From Lentisphaeria bacterium UBA1784 (GTDB taxonomy: Bacteria > Verrucomicrobiota > Lentisphaeria > Victivallales > Victivallaceae), in contig DCGG01000009.1 of assembly GCA_002315455.1 (NCBI GenBank), positions 19,698 to 32,109 on the forward strand: a stretch of DNA of 12,412 bases. Reading direction: 5' to 3'. The notes below the pieces were generated by a model. It was not told the origin of the DNA. It worked only from the letters and a program-made list of their open reading frames with translations, and ran no database searches. The position numbers and the translations under genes are program-made. Positions 1 to 6,421 of the stretch are shown here, one piece after another; position 1 is the stretch's first letter; the number at the start of each line of letters is the position of its first letter.

Positions 1-792
1 CAGACCGATTCCGTCGGTTCCGCCATGCTGCCATTTGTCGCCATCAAGCGCAACGCCCACGAACTGGGATTTTCCGGAGCCACGTTCGACACCATCCTGT
101 TCGAGGACCTGGACCGCCCCGGCACGGACCGCTATCAGGTCTACATCTTCCCCAACAGTTTCTTCATGAATAAGGCGAAACTCAAAACCGTGGAACGGCT
201 CCGCAAGGCAGGCAAGACCCTCGTATGGATCTATGCTCCCGGTTCCCAGTCGCCGGATGGCTTCGATCTCTCGCAGATGGCGCGCACGGTCAATATGAAG
301 GTCGGTGCCGTCATGGAGAAGTGCCACCTCTCCACAACCATCAGCAAGAAGTCCCGTGAAATGGCGTTTCCCGGGGAGTGGAAGGTCGGACCGGTCTTCC
401 ACGTGGATGACCCGAAGGCGGAAATCCTGGGTACCATGAAATGGAGAGAGAAGGAACTGGTCACTTTCGCCGCCAAGCCCAGCGGATTCGGCGGCAAAGA
501 CATTCTCTGCACATCCATTCTCATCGACCGCTTCGCGTGGACCGATCTGCTGAAGGATGCGGGGGTCCACATCTATCTCAAGGGAGGGCAGGAGAGTGTC
601 CTCGCCAATCGGGATTACGTCGCGCTCACCGCAGCCAAAGAACGGGAGTGCCGGGTGGCTGTGCCGGAGAAGATCAAGGGTGCGCTCCAACTTCTGCCGG
701 AGGAGAAGCCTCTGCGGCTCTCCCGCACGAAGGATGCCTTTTACTGCACGGTCCCGGAGGGGGGGACGGTTTTGGTGCGGATTCGGCGCTGA
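1..792 (+). CDS. C-terminal part of a beta-galactosidase-like (GH42-type trimerisation domain) protein, 5' truncated by window edge
   Basis: The reading frame is open from the first base, so the ATG at 25 is probably internal and the gene starts outside the window. The visible ~264 residues begin with a Rossmann-like segment: a hydrophobic strand ending in FPNSFF, a helix with ERLRKAGK, then the strand LVWIYAPG. This is how the beta-galactosidase trimerisation (class I glutamine amidotransferase-like) domain looks in large hydrolases of Lentisphaerota and Planctomycetota. Near the C-terminus, GVHIYLKGG and VALTAAK followed by a short beta-rich end (VPEGGTVLVRIRR) match the usual tail of these proteins. 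The catalytic barrel would lie upstream and cannot be seen, so substrate and even catalytic activity are unknown. The gene converges on dinB with only 6 bases between the stop codons. Family assignment is by remembered sequence style. Confidence 0.7.
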   Translation, partial: QTDSVGSAMLPFVAIKRNAHELGFSGATFDTILFEDLDRPGTDRYQVYIFPNSFFMNKAKLKTVERLRKAGKTLVWIYAPGSQSPDGFDLSQMARTVNMKVGAVMEKCHLSTTISKKSREMAFPGEWKVGPVFHVDDPKAEILGTMKWREKELVTFAAKPSGFGGKDILCTSILIDRFAWTDLLKDAGVHIYLKGGQESVLANRDYVALTAAKERECRVAVPEKIKGALQLLPEEKPLRLSRTKDAFYCTVPEGGTVLVRIRR

Positions 793-798
793 TGGCCT

Positions 799-1905
799 TT
801 ACAGGAGGGAGACGGAAGTCTTCTTCCGGAGTTTTGCAACGAAGTCGAATTCCTGCTGTTCATAGGAGGGATCGTCCGCCGATACCAGCGCTCCGATCCC
901 GACTCCGACCAACCGCACGGGACGGTTGCCCAACTCCGCCCGCGCCGCCAATCTCACGGCGATGGCTCCGAGGCTCACGCCGTCCTTCACCGTCGCGGGA
1001 AGCGCCATGGAGCGGGTCACGGTGTGAAAATCGTCGTACTTGATCTTGACGGTGACGCTTTTCCCCCGGACGCCCCGGCGTTCTCCCATGCGAAACACCT
1101 TCAGACTCAGGCTTTTCAGCAGGATGCGCAGGGTGCGCAGGTCTTTGCAGTCCCTCTCAAGCGTATGTTCCCGGCTGATGGATTTCGGGTCCCCCGCAGG
1201 CTCCACCGGGCGGTCATCCTCGCAACGGACGATGCGGTAGTAAAACTCCCCGGCTTTCCCGAACATCCCCTGAAGCGTGGCCAGACTGAGTTGCTTCAAC
1301 TCCTTGCCGGTGCGGATGTTTCTGGATTCCAGCCGGGCAGCGGAGGCGGAACCGATACCGTGGAATTTCCGGATGGGCAACGCTTCCAGAAACGCAGGAG
1401 CCGCTTCCGGGGTGATCTCGGTCAAACCGTCCGGTTTGTGGTAGTCGGAGGCGATCTTGGCCAGAAATTTGTTGAATGAGATGCCCGCCGAGGCCGTCAG
1501 CCCAGTGACTTCCCTGATCTTGCGGCGGAGCCACTCTGCGACGGCCACCGGGTCCTCCTCGGCAAGGTGATTCACGGTGACGTCCAGATAGGCTTCATCA
1601 ATGGAGACCACCTCCACCAGATCGGTGACTTGGGAAAAGAGCGCTCTGACCTGCCGGGAGACCGCGCAGTACTTACGGAAATCCGGTGCCAGCAGTTCCG
1701 CGCCGGGGCACTTCCGGAGGGCGGTGGCGGTGGACATTCCGGAGTGGACCCCGAATGCTCTCGCTTCGTAGCTGCAGGTGGAGACCACGCCGCGCCGCTT
1801 CGGAGAACCGCCCACAAGCAGGGGCTTCCCCCGGAGTTCAGGGCGGTCACGCTGTTCCACGGATGCAAAGAAGGCGTCCATGTCGACGTGAATGATCTTC
1901 CGCAT
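799..1905 (-). CDS. dinB: DNA polymerase IV (Y-family translesion polymerase)
   Basis: This is a 368-residue Y-family DNA polymerase that copies past damaged bases. The palm carries the metal-binding residues D8 (in HVDMDAFFASVEQ) and D103-E104 (in VSIDEAYLDV), at the same positions as in E. coli Pol IV. F13 is the steric gate that excludes ribonucleotides. The thumb helix-hairpin-helix (FHGIGSASAARL) follows, then the little-finger domain. Residues 350-355 (QQEFDF) have the Q-x-x-hydrophobic-x-hydrophobic spacing of a beta-clamp-binding hexapeptide, although it sits 13 residues before the end rather than at it. The start is preceded by a purine-rich run (minus-strand AAGGAAAGGAAGG, 1917-1929) about 11 bases upstream. 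The gene lies 38 bases after pyrD on the same strand with no promoter visible in the gap, so it is probably co-transcribed with pyrK and pyrD. No LexA-type box was recognised. Confidence 0.97.
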   Translation of the reverse strand: MRKIIHVDMDAFFASVEQRDRPELRGKPLLVGGSPKRRGVVSTCSYEARAFGVHSGMSTATALRKCPGAELLAPDFRKYCAVSRQVRALFSQVTDLVEVVSIDEAYLDVTVNHLAEEDPVAVAEWLRRKIREVTGLTASAGISFNKFLAKIASDYHKPDGLTEITPEAAPAFLEALPIRKFHGIGSASAARLESRNIRTGKELKQLSLATLQGMFGKAGEFYYRIVRCEDDRPVEPAGDPKSISREHTLERDCKDLRTLRILLKSLSLKVFRMGERRGVRGKSVTVKIKYDDFHTVTRSMALPATVKDGVSLGAIAVRLAARAELGNRPVRLVGVGIGALVSADDPSYEQQEFDFVAKLRKKTSVSLL

Positions 1906-1943
1906 CAGCCGGGACGCCTTCCTTTCCTTGCCGGGGCAGGGGA

Positions 1944-2864
1944 CTATTCCGCCATGGCCCCGGAGAGTTCCGCGACGGTCCTGAAACCGTGCCGGTCCAT
2001 GTACTCCCCGATGAAGTCGATGACTTTCAATGGTGTGCAGGGATCAACGAAGTTCGCGGTCCCGACGGCCACGGCTTTGGCTCCGGCCAGCAGAAACTCC
2101 ACGGCGTCCGCGCCGCAGGAGATACCGCCCATGCCGATTACCGGGATCTTCACGGCACGGGAAGCCTCATAGACCATGCGGACTGCCACCGGCTTCACCG
2201 CCGGACCGGAGAATCCACCGGTGCGGTTGGCAATGCGGAACTTCCGGGTCTCGATGTTGATCGCCATGCCGGAAAGCGTGTTGATGAGGGAGACCGCATC
2301 GCTGCCGGAAGCCTCCGCCACCCGGGCGAACTCCGCGATGCTGGTCACGTTGGGACTGAGTTTGGTGATCAGCGGCAGTCCGGTGACTTTGCGGACGGTG
2401 CGGATCACCTGTTCCGCCAGTTTCGGATCGGTCCCGAAGGCGGCACCTCCGTGTTTCACGTTGGGGCAGGAGATGTTGATTTCCAGCGCGGTGATGCCGT
2501 CGGATTCCGCATCCAGCCGGGCGGCCACCTCGCCGTACTCTTCGACGCTGGTCCCCCAGATGTTGACGATGACGGTGGCCCCGACTTTCCGCAGGAAGGG
2601 CAGGTAATCCTCCCCGTGCAGAAACTTCTCCACCCCCGGCCCCTGAAGGCCGATGGCATTGAGCATTCCGCCGGTTACTTCGGCAACCCGGGGCGTGGGA
2701 TTTCCGAAGGATGGTGCCATCTTGATCCCTTTGACGACGACGGCTCCCAGTTTGGCGATGTCGTAGAATTCGTGATATTCGTGCCCGTATCCGAAGGTGC
2801 CGCTGGCGGTCATCACCGGATTTTTCAATTGAAAAACGCCAAGATCGCAGGTCAGATCAGCCAT
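1944..2864 (-). CDS. pyrD: Dihydroorotate dehydrogenase B, catalytic (FMN) subunit
   Basis: Oxidises dihydroorotate to orotate, the fourth step of pyrimidine synthesis, as the FMN subunit of the cytosolic PyrD-PyrK complex. The 306-residue protein opens with a typical class 1B N-terminus (LKNPVMTASGTFGYG). The catalytic base is C133 in the strand-end motif NISCPNVKHGG, which marks class 1 rather than the membrane-bound class 2 enzyme (which uses serine). The phosphate-binding end of the barrel is seen in PVIGMGGISCGADAVEF and AVAVGTANF. The frame stays open up to 3002, but that stretch lies inside pyrK; the ATG at 2864 has GGAG 8 bases upstream (2873-2876) and starts exactly where family similarity begins. 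Only 5 bases separate it from the pyrK stop, and the ribosome-binding site overlaps the end of pyrK, so translation is likely coupled. Confidence 0.96.
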   Translation of the reverse strand: MADLTCDLGVFQLKNPVMTASGTFGYGHEYHEFYDIAKLGAVVVKGIKMAPSFGNPTPRVAEVTGGMLNAIGLQGPGVEKFLHGEDYLPFLRKVGATVIVNIWGTSVEEYGEVAARLDAESDGITALEINISCPNVKHGGAAFGTDPKLAEQVIRTVRKVTGLPLITKLSPNVTSIAEFARVAEASGSDAVSLINTLSGMAINIETRKFRIANRTGGFSGPAVKPVAVRMVYEASRAVKIPVIGMGGISCGADAVEFLLAGAKAVAVGTANFVDPCTPLKVIDFIGEYMDRHGFRTVAELSGAMAE

Positions 2865-2869
2865 GATAT

Positions 2870-3649
2870 TCACTCCACGTACACGTCTTTGAGATCGAAG
2901 ACCGGACCTTCTGCGCAGGACCGGGCATATTTCCAGCCGGTTTCGGAACCGGGATCGTTCACCTTCACCACACAGCCGAAACAGGCGCCTACGCCGCAGC
3001 ACATGATGTGGTCGATGCTCAACTGTCCGGTCTGTCCGTTCTCCCGGAGCCAGCGGGCGAGAGCCATCAGCATCGGATGGGGACCGCAGCCGTAGAAGAA
3101 GAATTTTTCATCCGGGCGTTCGGCGACAAGTTCCGGCAGAAGCCCGGTGACGAAGCCTTTGCGTCCGACGGAGCCGTCATTGGTGGCGATGCGGACCTCG
3201 AAGCCGGCCTTCTCATATTCCTCCGTGAGGATCACGTCGGCACCGCTTCTTGCCCCCAGCAGCAGAAGTCCGGGGCGGCCGGCATTGCGGGTCAGCATGA
3301 AGGTGGCGGCGGCTCCGTACCCTCCGGAGACGGCCACAGGGGTGTACCCCTCCGGCGGTGCGGAGAAACCCCGGCCCCTGGGACCCATCAGGTCGCAGAC
3401 GGCACCCGGTTTCAGGCGGCTCAGTTCCGCAGTTCCTTTGCCGACGACCTTGTAGACCACGGAGAGGGAATCCCCCTCCGCCAGCTGAATGCTGAAGGGC
3501 CGCCGGAGGATCTGGTCTCCCCGGTGGTCGATGCGGACGTGTACAAACATTCCCGGCCGGGCCTTGGCGGCGAATCCGGGGGCGTAGAAGCGGACCTTGT
3601 AGTAGTCCCCTTTCAGATTGGTGTTTTCGATGATCTCTCCGGGTGTCAT
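2870..3649 (-). CDS. pyrK: Dihydroorotate dehydrogenase B, electron-transfer (FAD, 2Fe-2S) subunit
   Basis: Passes electrons from the FMN of PyrD through a 2Fe-2S cluster and FAD to NAD+. The 259-residue protein has an N-terminal FAD-binding beta-barrel with the RRPFSI motif (residues 49-54), a ferredoxin-reductase-type nucleotide-binding domain with YGCGPHPM (186-193), and a C-terminal cysteine cluster. C218, C223, C226 and C245 have the C-x4-C-x2-C-x18-C layout expected for PyrK; C217 is an extra neighbour. The glycine loop reads SGGYGAAAT rather than the usual GGGxGxxP. The frame is open to an ATG at 3712, but a promoter -10 box at 3698-3703 puts the transcript start near 3691. The start at 3649 was therefore chosen, with GGAGGA 11 bases upstream (3661-3666) and a leader of about 42 bases. 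It is the first gene of pyrK-pyrD-dinB. Confidence 0.94.
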   Translation of the reverse strand: MTPGEIIENTNLKGDYYKVRFYAPGFAAKARPGMFVHVRIDHRGDQILRRPFSIQLAEGDSLSVVYKVVGKGTAELSRLKPGAVCDLMGPRGRGFSAPPEGYTPVAVSGGYGAAATFMLTRNAGRPGLLLLGARSGADVILTEEYEKAGFEVRIATNDGSVGRKGFVTGLLPELVAERPDEKFFFYGCGPHPMLMALARWLRENGQTGQLSIDHIMCCGVGACFGCVVKVNDPGSETGWKYARSCAEGPVFDLKDVYVE

Positions 3650-3660
3650 GATCCAGTAAA

Positions 3661-3666
3661 TCCTCC
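3661..3666 (-). promoter_or_regulatory. Ribosome binding site that supports the pyrK start at 3649
   Basis: Minus-strand GGAGGA, 11 bases before the ATG at 3649. The spacing is slightly long, but the alternative upstream ATG codons in frame (3685, 3697, 3712) lie at or before the predicted transcript start or lack a properly spaced Shine-Dalgarno sequence. Confidence 0.55.
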
Positions 3667-3697
3667 GGCTGCTGTTGAATGGCATTCCCCTTTGCAT

Positions 3698-3725
3698 AAT
3701 ATACCACGGCAACCGGGAAACGCAA
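3698..3725 (-). promoter_or_regulatory. Predicted sigma70-type promoter of pyrK-pyrD-dinB
   Basis: On the minus strand TTGCGT (3720-3725) is followed by 16 bases and TATATT (3698-3703), preceded by TG at -15/-14 (an extended -10, TGGTATATTAT). Transcription would begin near 3691, about 42 bases before the pyrK ATG. The same 11-base block TGGTATATTAT appears in front of the SDR remnant at 4365-4375. This is a consensus match only. Confidence 0.6.
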
Positions 3726-3758
3726 CCGGATCAGTCCGGAAAAATCGCGGAACCGGCA

Positions 3759-4153
3759 TCAAATTTCAAACGGAGTCCCATCGGGGTGGGAGAGTTTCAG
3801 TTCCCGGATGTTTTCGGCGAGGGATTCGTGGATCGGCGTCTGCGGAGTTTCCGGGTTGAAATGGAGCCAGCAATCCTCGCCGTCGGGATTTCCGCAACTT
3901 CCCGCCGGACGCATGAAGTGGCATGCTTCGTGGGGGGCGTTGCCCCAATCGCAGGGCAGATGGAGCCGCACCTCCTTCCGCATCGCTTCCTTCAGTGCCT
4001 CCAAGTGGTACAGATAGAGTTCGTGGGGCGTGCAGTCAAACCTGCAGCACAGCGCCGCCGCCATGCCGATGATTTCCCCCAGCGCGCCGAGGGTCCGCAG
4101 CCCCGGATGCAGGAGAAGGCGACGAGGGTCGCGCTGAGGATGCGTCCACAGGC
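3759..4153 (-). pseudogene. C-terminal remnant of an FAD-dependent oxidoreductase, frameshifted
   Basis: Read on the minus strand from about 4150, one frame gives CGRILSATLVAFSCIR. At about 4101 the similarity jumps to another frame and continues LRTLGALGEIIGMAAALC, then CTPHELYLYHLEALKEAM, running open to the stop at 3759. Joined, this matches the C-terminal FAD-binding end of FAD-dependent oxidoreductases (FAD_oxidored family; typical form: GR-x-I-SATH, small residues, R-x-M/L-RT, G-E-x-x-GMAAALC). Restoring one base within the G run at 4101-4104 (for example GTG for G-G) makes one continuous frame. The FAD dinucleotide-binding N-terminus and most of the protein are missing, so no oxidoreductase activity is expected. 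The fragment is fused upstream to an SDR start. The last ~80 residues, including PDGEDCWLHFNPE, are intact in frame. Confidence 0.7.
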
Positions 4154-4314
4154 ACGGCTTTTGCGCCGATGATGAAGGCTGCCGCCTGAAGTTTTGCCGT
4201 GTTGCGCCCGGTGATCCAGACGTTGGCGCCTGCCTTGACGAGCACGGAAGCGATGCCTTTGCCGTAACCAGAACCGCCGCCCGTGACCAGAATGTTTTTC
4301 CCTTCGAGGTCCAT
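4138..4314 (-). pseudogene. N-terminal remnant of a short-chain dehydrogenase/reductase (SDR)
   Basis: The first ~59 residues of an NAD(P)-dependent SDR are present, starting MDLEGKNILVTGGGSGYGKG. They include the TGxxxGxG cofactor-binding loop (11-18), a helix, and the second Rossmann strand NVWITGR (31-37). Similarity ends near residue 58 (position ~4140), well before the NAG strand and the catalytic Ser-Tyr-Lys, so the product cannot be an active dehydrogenase. The frame runs on without similarity to a stop at 4036. The start is well supported: AGGAG lies 7 bases upstream (4322-4326) and an extended -10 promoter sits 53 bases upstream. The truncated gene may therefore still be transcribed and give a peptide of about 92 residues. 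The downstream DNA is the end of a different gene, which points to an internal deletion between two once-adjacent genes. Confidence 0.75.
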
Positions 4315-4366
4315 GATGATTCTCCTGTGCTGCAGTTTTTCGTATGGCCGCGTTTCATGTGGCGAT

Positions 4367-4395
4367 AATATACCATGGGTTATTGATTTTTTTAA
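4367..4395 (-). promoter_or_regulatory. Predicted promoter of the SDR/oxidoreductase remnant
   Basis: The minus strand shows TTAAAA (4390-4395), a 17-base spacer and TATATT (4367-4372) with an extended -10 TG at 4374-4375. The transcript would start near 4360, leaving a ~46-base leader to the ATG at 4314. The -10 block TGGTATATTAT is identical to that of pyrK. It faces away from the glmS promoter across an AT-rich spacer. Confidence 0.55.
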
Positions 4396-4482
4396 TGCGG
4401 AAAAGGAAGGTTTTGACTTGCTGGAATTTTGCAAAATAATGTTGATTTGTCCATGTATTTTAAAAATAATTCTATAAAATTC

Positions 4483-4511
4483 TTGAAAATCAGGTGGAGC
4501 GACATTATATT
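4483..4511 (+). promoter_or_regulatory. Predicted sigma70 promoter of the glmS operon
   Basis: TTGAAA (4483-4488), a 17-base spacer and TATATT (4506-4511) form a near-consensus promoter. The transcript would start near 4518, giving a leader of only ~29 bases that holds the ribosome binding site (AGGAG, 4533-4537). The leader is too short for a glmS ribozyme, so feedback control of that kind is not expected. The upstream stretch 4376-4482 is strongly AT-rich, which may act as an UP element or a regulator landing zone; no specific operator was recognised there. Confidence 0.7.
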
Positions 4512-4546
4512 AAAAAAATCAACCTCAAAAAAAGGAGAGAAATCGC

Positions 4547-6376
4547 ATGTGTGGCATCGTTGGTTATACGGGGTGCAGTTCCGCCCAATCTCCGCTTCTG
4601 GAAGGCCTGAAGCGGTTGGAATACCGGGGATATGACTCTGCCGGAATGTCCGTGCTCGGAAAGGACGGCATCCTGCACACCCTGAAGGCGGTTGGCAAGG
4701 TCCGCAAACTGGAGGAACTGGCGTCGCAGACCCCGCTGGAAGGTGCGTGCGGCATTGCCCATACCCGCTGGGCGACCCATGGCGCTCCCTCCGAAAAGAA
4801 TGCTCATCCTCACTTGGATGGCGCCAGCAGGATCGCCGTCGTCCATAACGGCATCATCGAGAATTATCGGGATCTGCGCGCGGAATTGGAGGCCGAAGGG
4901 GAAACGTTCCGCTCCGACACCGACAGTGAAGTCCTGCCCCGGTTGATCGCAAAATATTATTCAGACGATCCGGTCCGCGCCGTGGAGGAGGCGCTTCAGC
5001 GGGTCCGCGGGACCTTCGGGGTCTGCGTTCTGTTTCAGGATCATCCGGGCCTGCTGATCGCCGCCCGTTCCGGAAGCCCGGTGATCCTCGGCATCGGCAA
5101 AGGGTTCAACATGGTGGCCAGCGACGTTTGCGCTCTGCTGGCCAACTCCCGGGACGTGATCTATCTCAATGACGGCGATCTCGCCGTGGTGACTCCGGAG
5201 GATGCGGAGATCCGCACGCTTGCCAACGTGCCTGTCAACCGGGAGATATCACGGATTCCCAAGGAGGAGACAGGTTCGGGCAAAGGAAAATACGAGCACT
5301 TCATGTTGAAGGAGATCTTCGAACAGCCGGAATCCATCGGCAACACCATCCGCGGGCGGATTATCCCGGAGGACGGCAACGCAAAACTCTCCGGCCTGAA
5401 CCTCTCTCCCCGGGAACTGGCGGAGATCAGCCGCATCGTCATCGCCGGATGCGGAAGCAGTCTCCATTCCGGATTGATCGGAGAATATTACTTCGAGGAG
5501 ATCGCCGGGATCCCCGCCGAAGTGGAACAGGCGGCGGAGTTCCGCTACCGCAATCCCATCATCGAACCAAACACCCTCGTGATCCCCATCAGCCAGTCCG
5601 GGGAGACCGCCGATACGCTGGCCGCCACCCGGGAGGCCATGCAGAAGGGGGCTACCGTGGCCGCCATCTCCAACGTGGTGGGCTCCACCATCGCCCGGGA
5701 GTGCGGACGCGGAATCTATCTGCACGCCGGTCCGGAGATCAGCGTCGCTTCCACCAAGGCCTTCACCTGTCAGGTGACGGCGCTGTGGCTGCTTGCCCTC
5801 CGCCTCGGGCGAAACCGGCGCCTCAGCAACGAACTCGGACGGCAATCCTGTGCCGAACTTCAGCGTCTTCCGGAATTGATCCAGCGCGTTCTGAACCAGT
5901 ACGACCACGTCGCCGCGCTGGCGAAAAAGTTCTCCGGAATGAACGACTTCTTCTTCATCGGACGGGGGTTCCTCTATCCCGTGGCTCTGGAGGGCGCGCT
6001 GAAACTCAAGGAAGTGAGCTACGTCCACGCCGAAGGATATCACGCCGCGGAGTTGAAGCATGGGCCCATTTCGCTTCTCGGAGAAAACGTCCCGGTGATC
6101 GCGTTGGCCAACTGCATTCCCGGTCAGGAAAAACTCCTCGGCAACATGCAGGAGTGCCGCGCCCGGAAATCTCCCGTTATCGCCGTCGCGACAGAGGGCG
6201 ATCCCTCCGTGGAGGCCTTTACGGAGGATATTATCCGGGTCCCCGAGACCAGCAGGTATGCGGCTCCTCTGGTGACGGTGGTGGCGCTGCAGATGTTCGC
6301 GTACTGCTTCGCAGGAGAGCGGGGATGCGAGATTGATCAGCCCCGGAATCTCGCCAAGAGCGTCACCGTGGAATAA
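4547..6376 (+). CDS. glmS: Glutamine-fructose-6-phosphate aminotransferase (isomerising)
   Basis: Makes glucosamine-6-phosphate from fructose-6-phosphate and glutamine, the entry step to UDP-GlcNAc for peptidoglycan and lipopolysaccharide. The length, 609 residues, is standard. The N-terminal glutaminase begins MCGIVGYTG, with C2 becoming the N-terminal nucleophile after Met removal; HTRWATHG (72-79) and NGIIENY (101-107) line its active site. Two SIS sugar-isomerase domains follow, with SQSGETADT (349-357) and STKAFT (402-407) in the first. The second has the catalytic region GALKLKEVSYVHAEGYHAAE around E489 and H505. The C-terminus ends DQPRNLAKSVTVE, in which K604 matches the Schiff-base lysine. 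The start has AGGAG 9 bases upstream. It is the first gene of a three-gene amino-sugar operon with glmM and the acyltransferase at 7778. Confidence 0.98.
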   Translation: MCGIVGYTGCSSAQSPLLEGLKRLEYRGYDSAGMSVLGKDGILHTLKAVGKVRKLEELASQTPLEGACGIAHTRWATHGAPSEKNAHPHLDGASRIAVVHNGIIENYRDLRAELEAEGETFRSDTDSEVLPRLIAKYYSDDPVRAVEEALQRVRGTFGVCVLFQDHPGLLIAARSGSPVILGIGKGFNMVASDVCALLANSRDVIYLNDGDLAVVTPEDAEIRTLANVPVNREISRIPKEETGSGKGKYEHFMLKEIFEQPESIGNTIRGRIIPEDGNAKLSGLNLSPRELAEISRIVIAGCGSSLHSGLIGEYYFEEIAGIPAEVEQAAEFRYRNPIIEPNTLVIPISQSGETADTLAATREAMQKGATVAAISNVVGSTIARECGRGIYLHAGPEISVASTKAFTCQVTALWLLALRLGRNRRLSNELGRQSCAELQRLPELIQRVLNQYDHVAALAKKFSGMNDFFFIGRGFLYPVALEGALKLKEVSYVHAEGYHAAELKHGPISLLGENVPVIALANCIPGQEKLLGNMQECRARKSPVIAVATEGDPSVEAFTEDIIRVPETSRYAAPLVTVVALQMFAYCFAGERGCEIDQPRNLAKSVTVE

Positions 6377-6406
6377 GACGCCATTGAATTCAAAGTCATG
6401 CAAAAA

Positions 6407-6413
6407 AAGGAAG
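6407..6413 (+). promoter_or_regulatory. Ribosome binding site that sets the glmM start
   Basis: AAGGAAG, 8 bases before the ATG at 6422. The alternative in-frame ATG at 6398 has no such site and would add eight residues that lie outside the conserved N-terminus. Confidence 0.75.
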
Positions 6414-6421
6414 TTTGCATC

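Noticed and set aside
2865..3002. An upstream start for PyrD, adding 46 Arg-rich residues.
   Set aside because: The stretch lies inside the conserved iron-sulfur end of pyrK, and the start at 2864 has a well-spaced ribosome site and matches the family N-terminus.
1989..3095. A 368-codon plus-strand frame across pyrD and pyrK.
   Set aside because: It lies opposite two clear enzyme genes, has shadow-type composition, and has no ribosome site or family similarity.
4036..4137. Continuation of the SDR frame as a real, shorter SDR C-terminus.
   Set aside because: The residues after position ~4140 are Pro/Ser/Ala-rich and match no SDR element, while the other two frames there match an FAD-dependent oxidoreductase.
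4518..4546. A glmS ribozyme or amino-sugar riboswitch in the glmS leader.
   Set aside because: The predicted leader is only about 29 bases, too short for the glmS ribozyme fold, and no pseudoknot elements were seen upstream.
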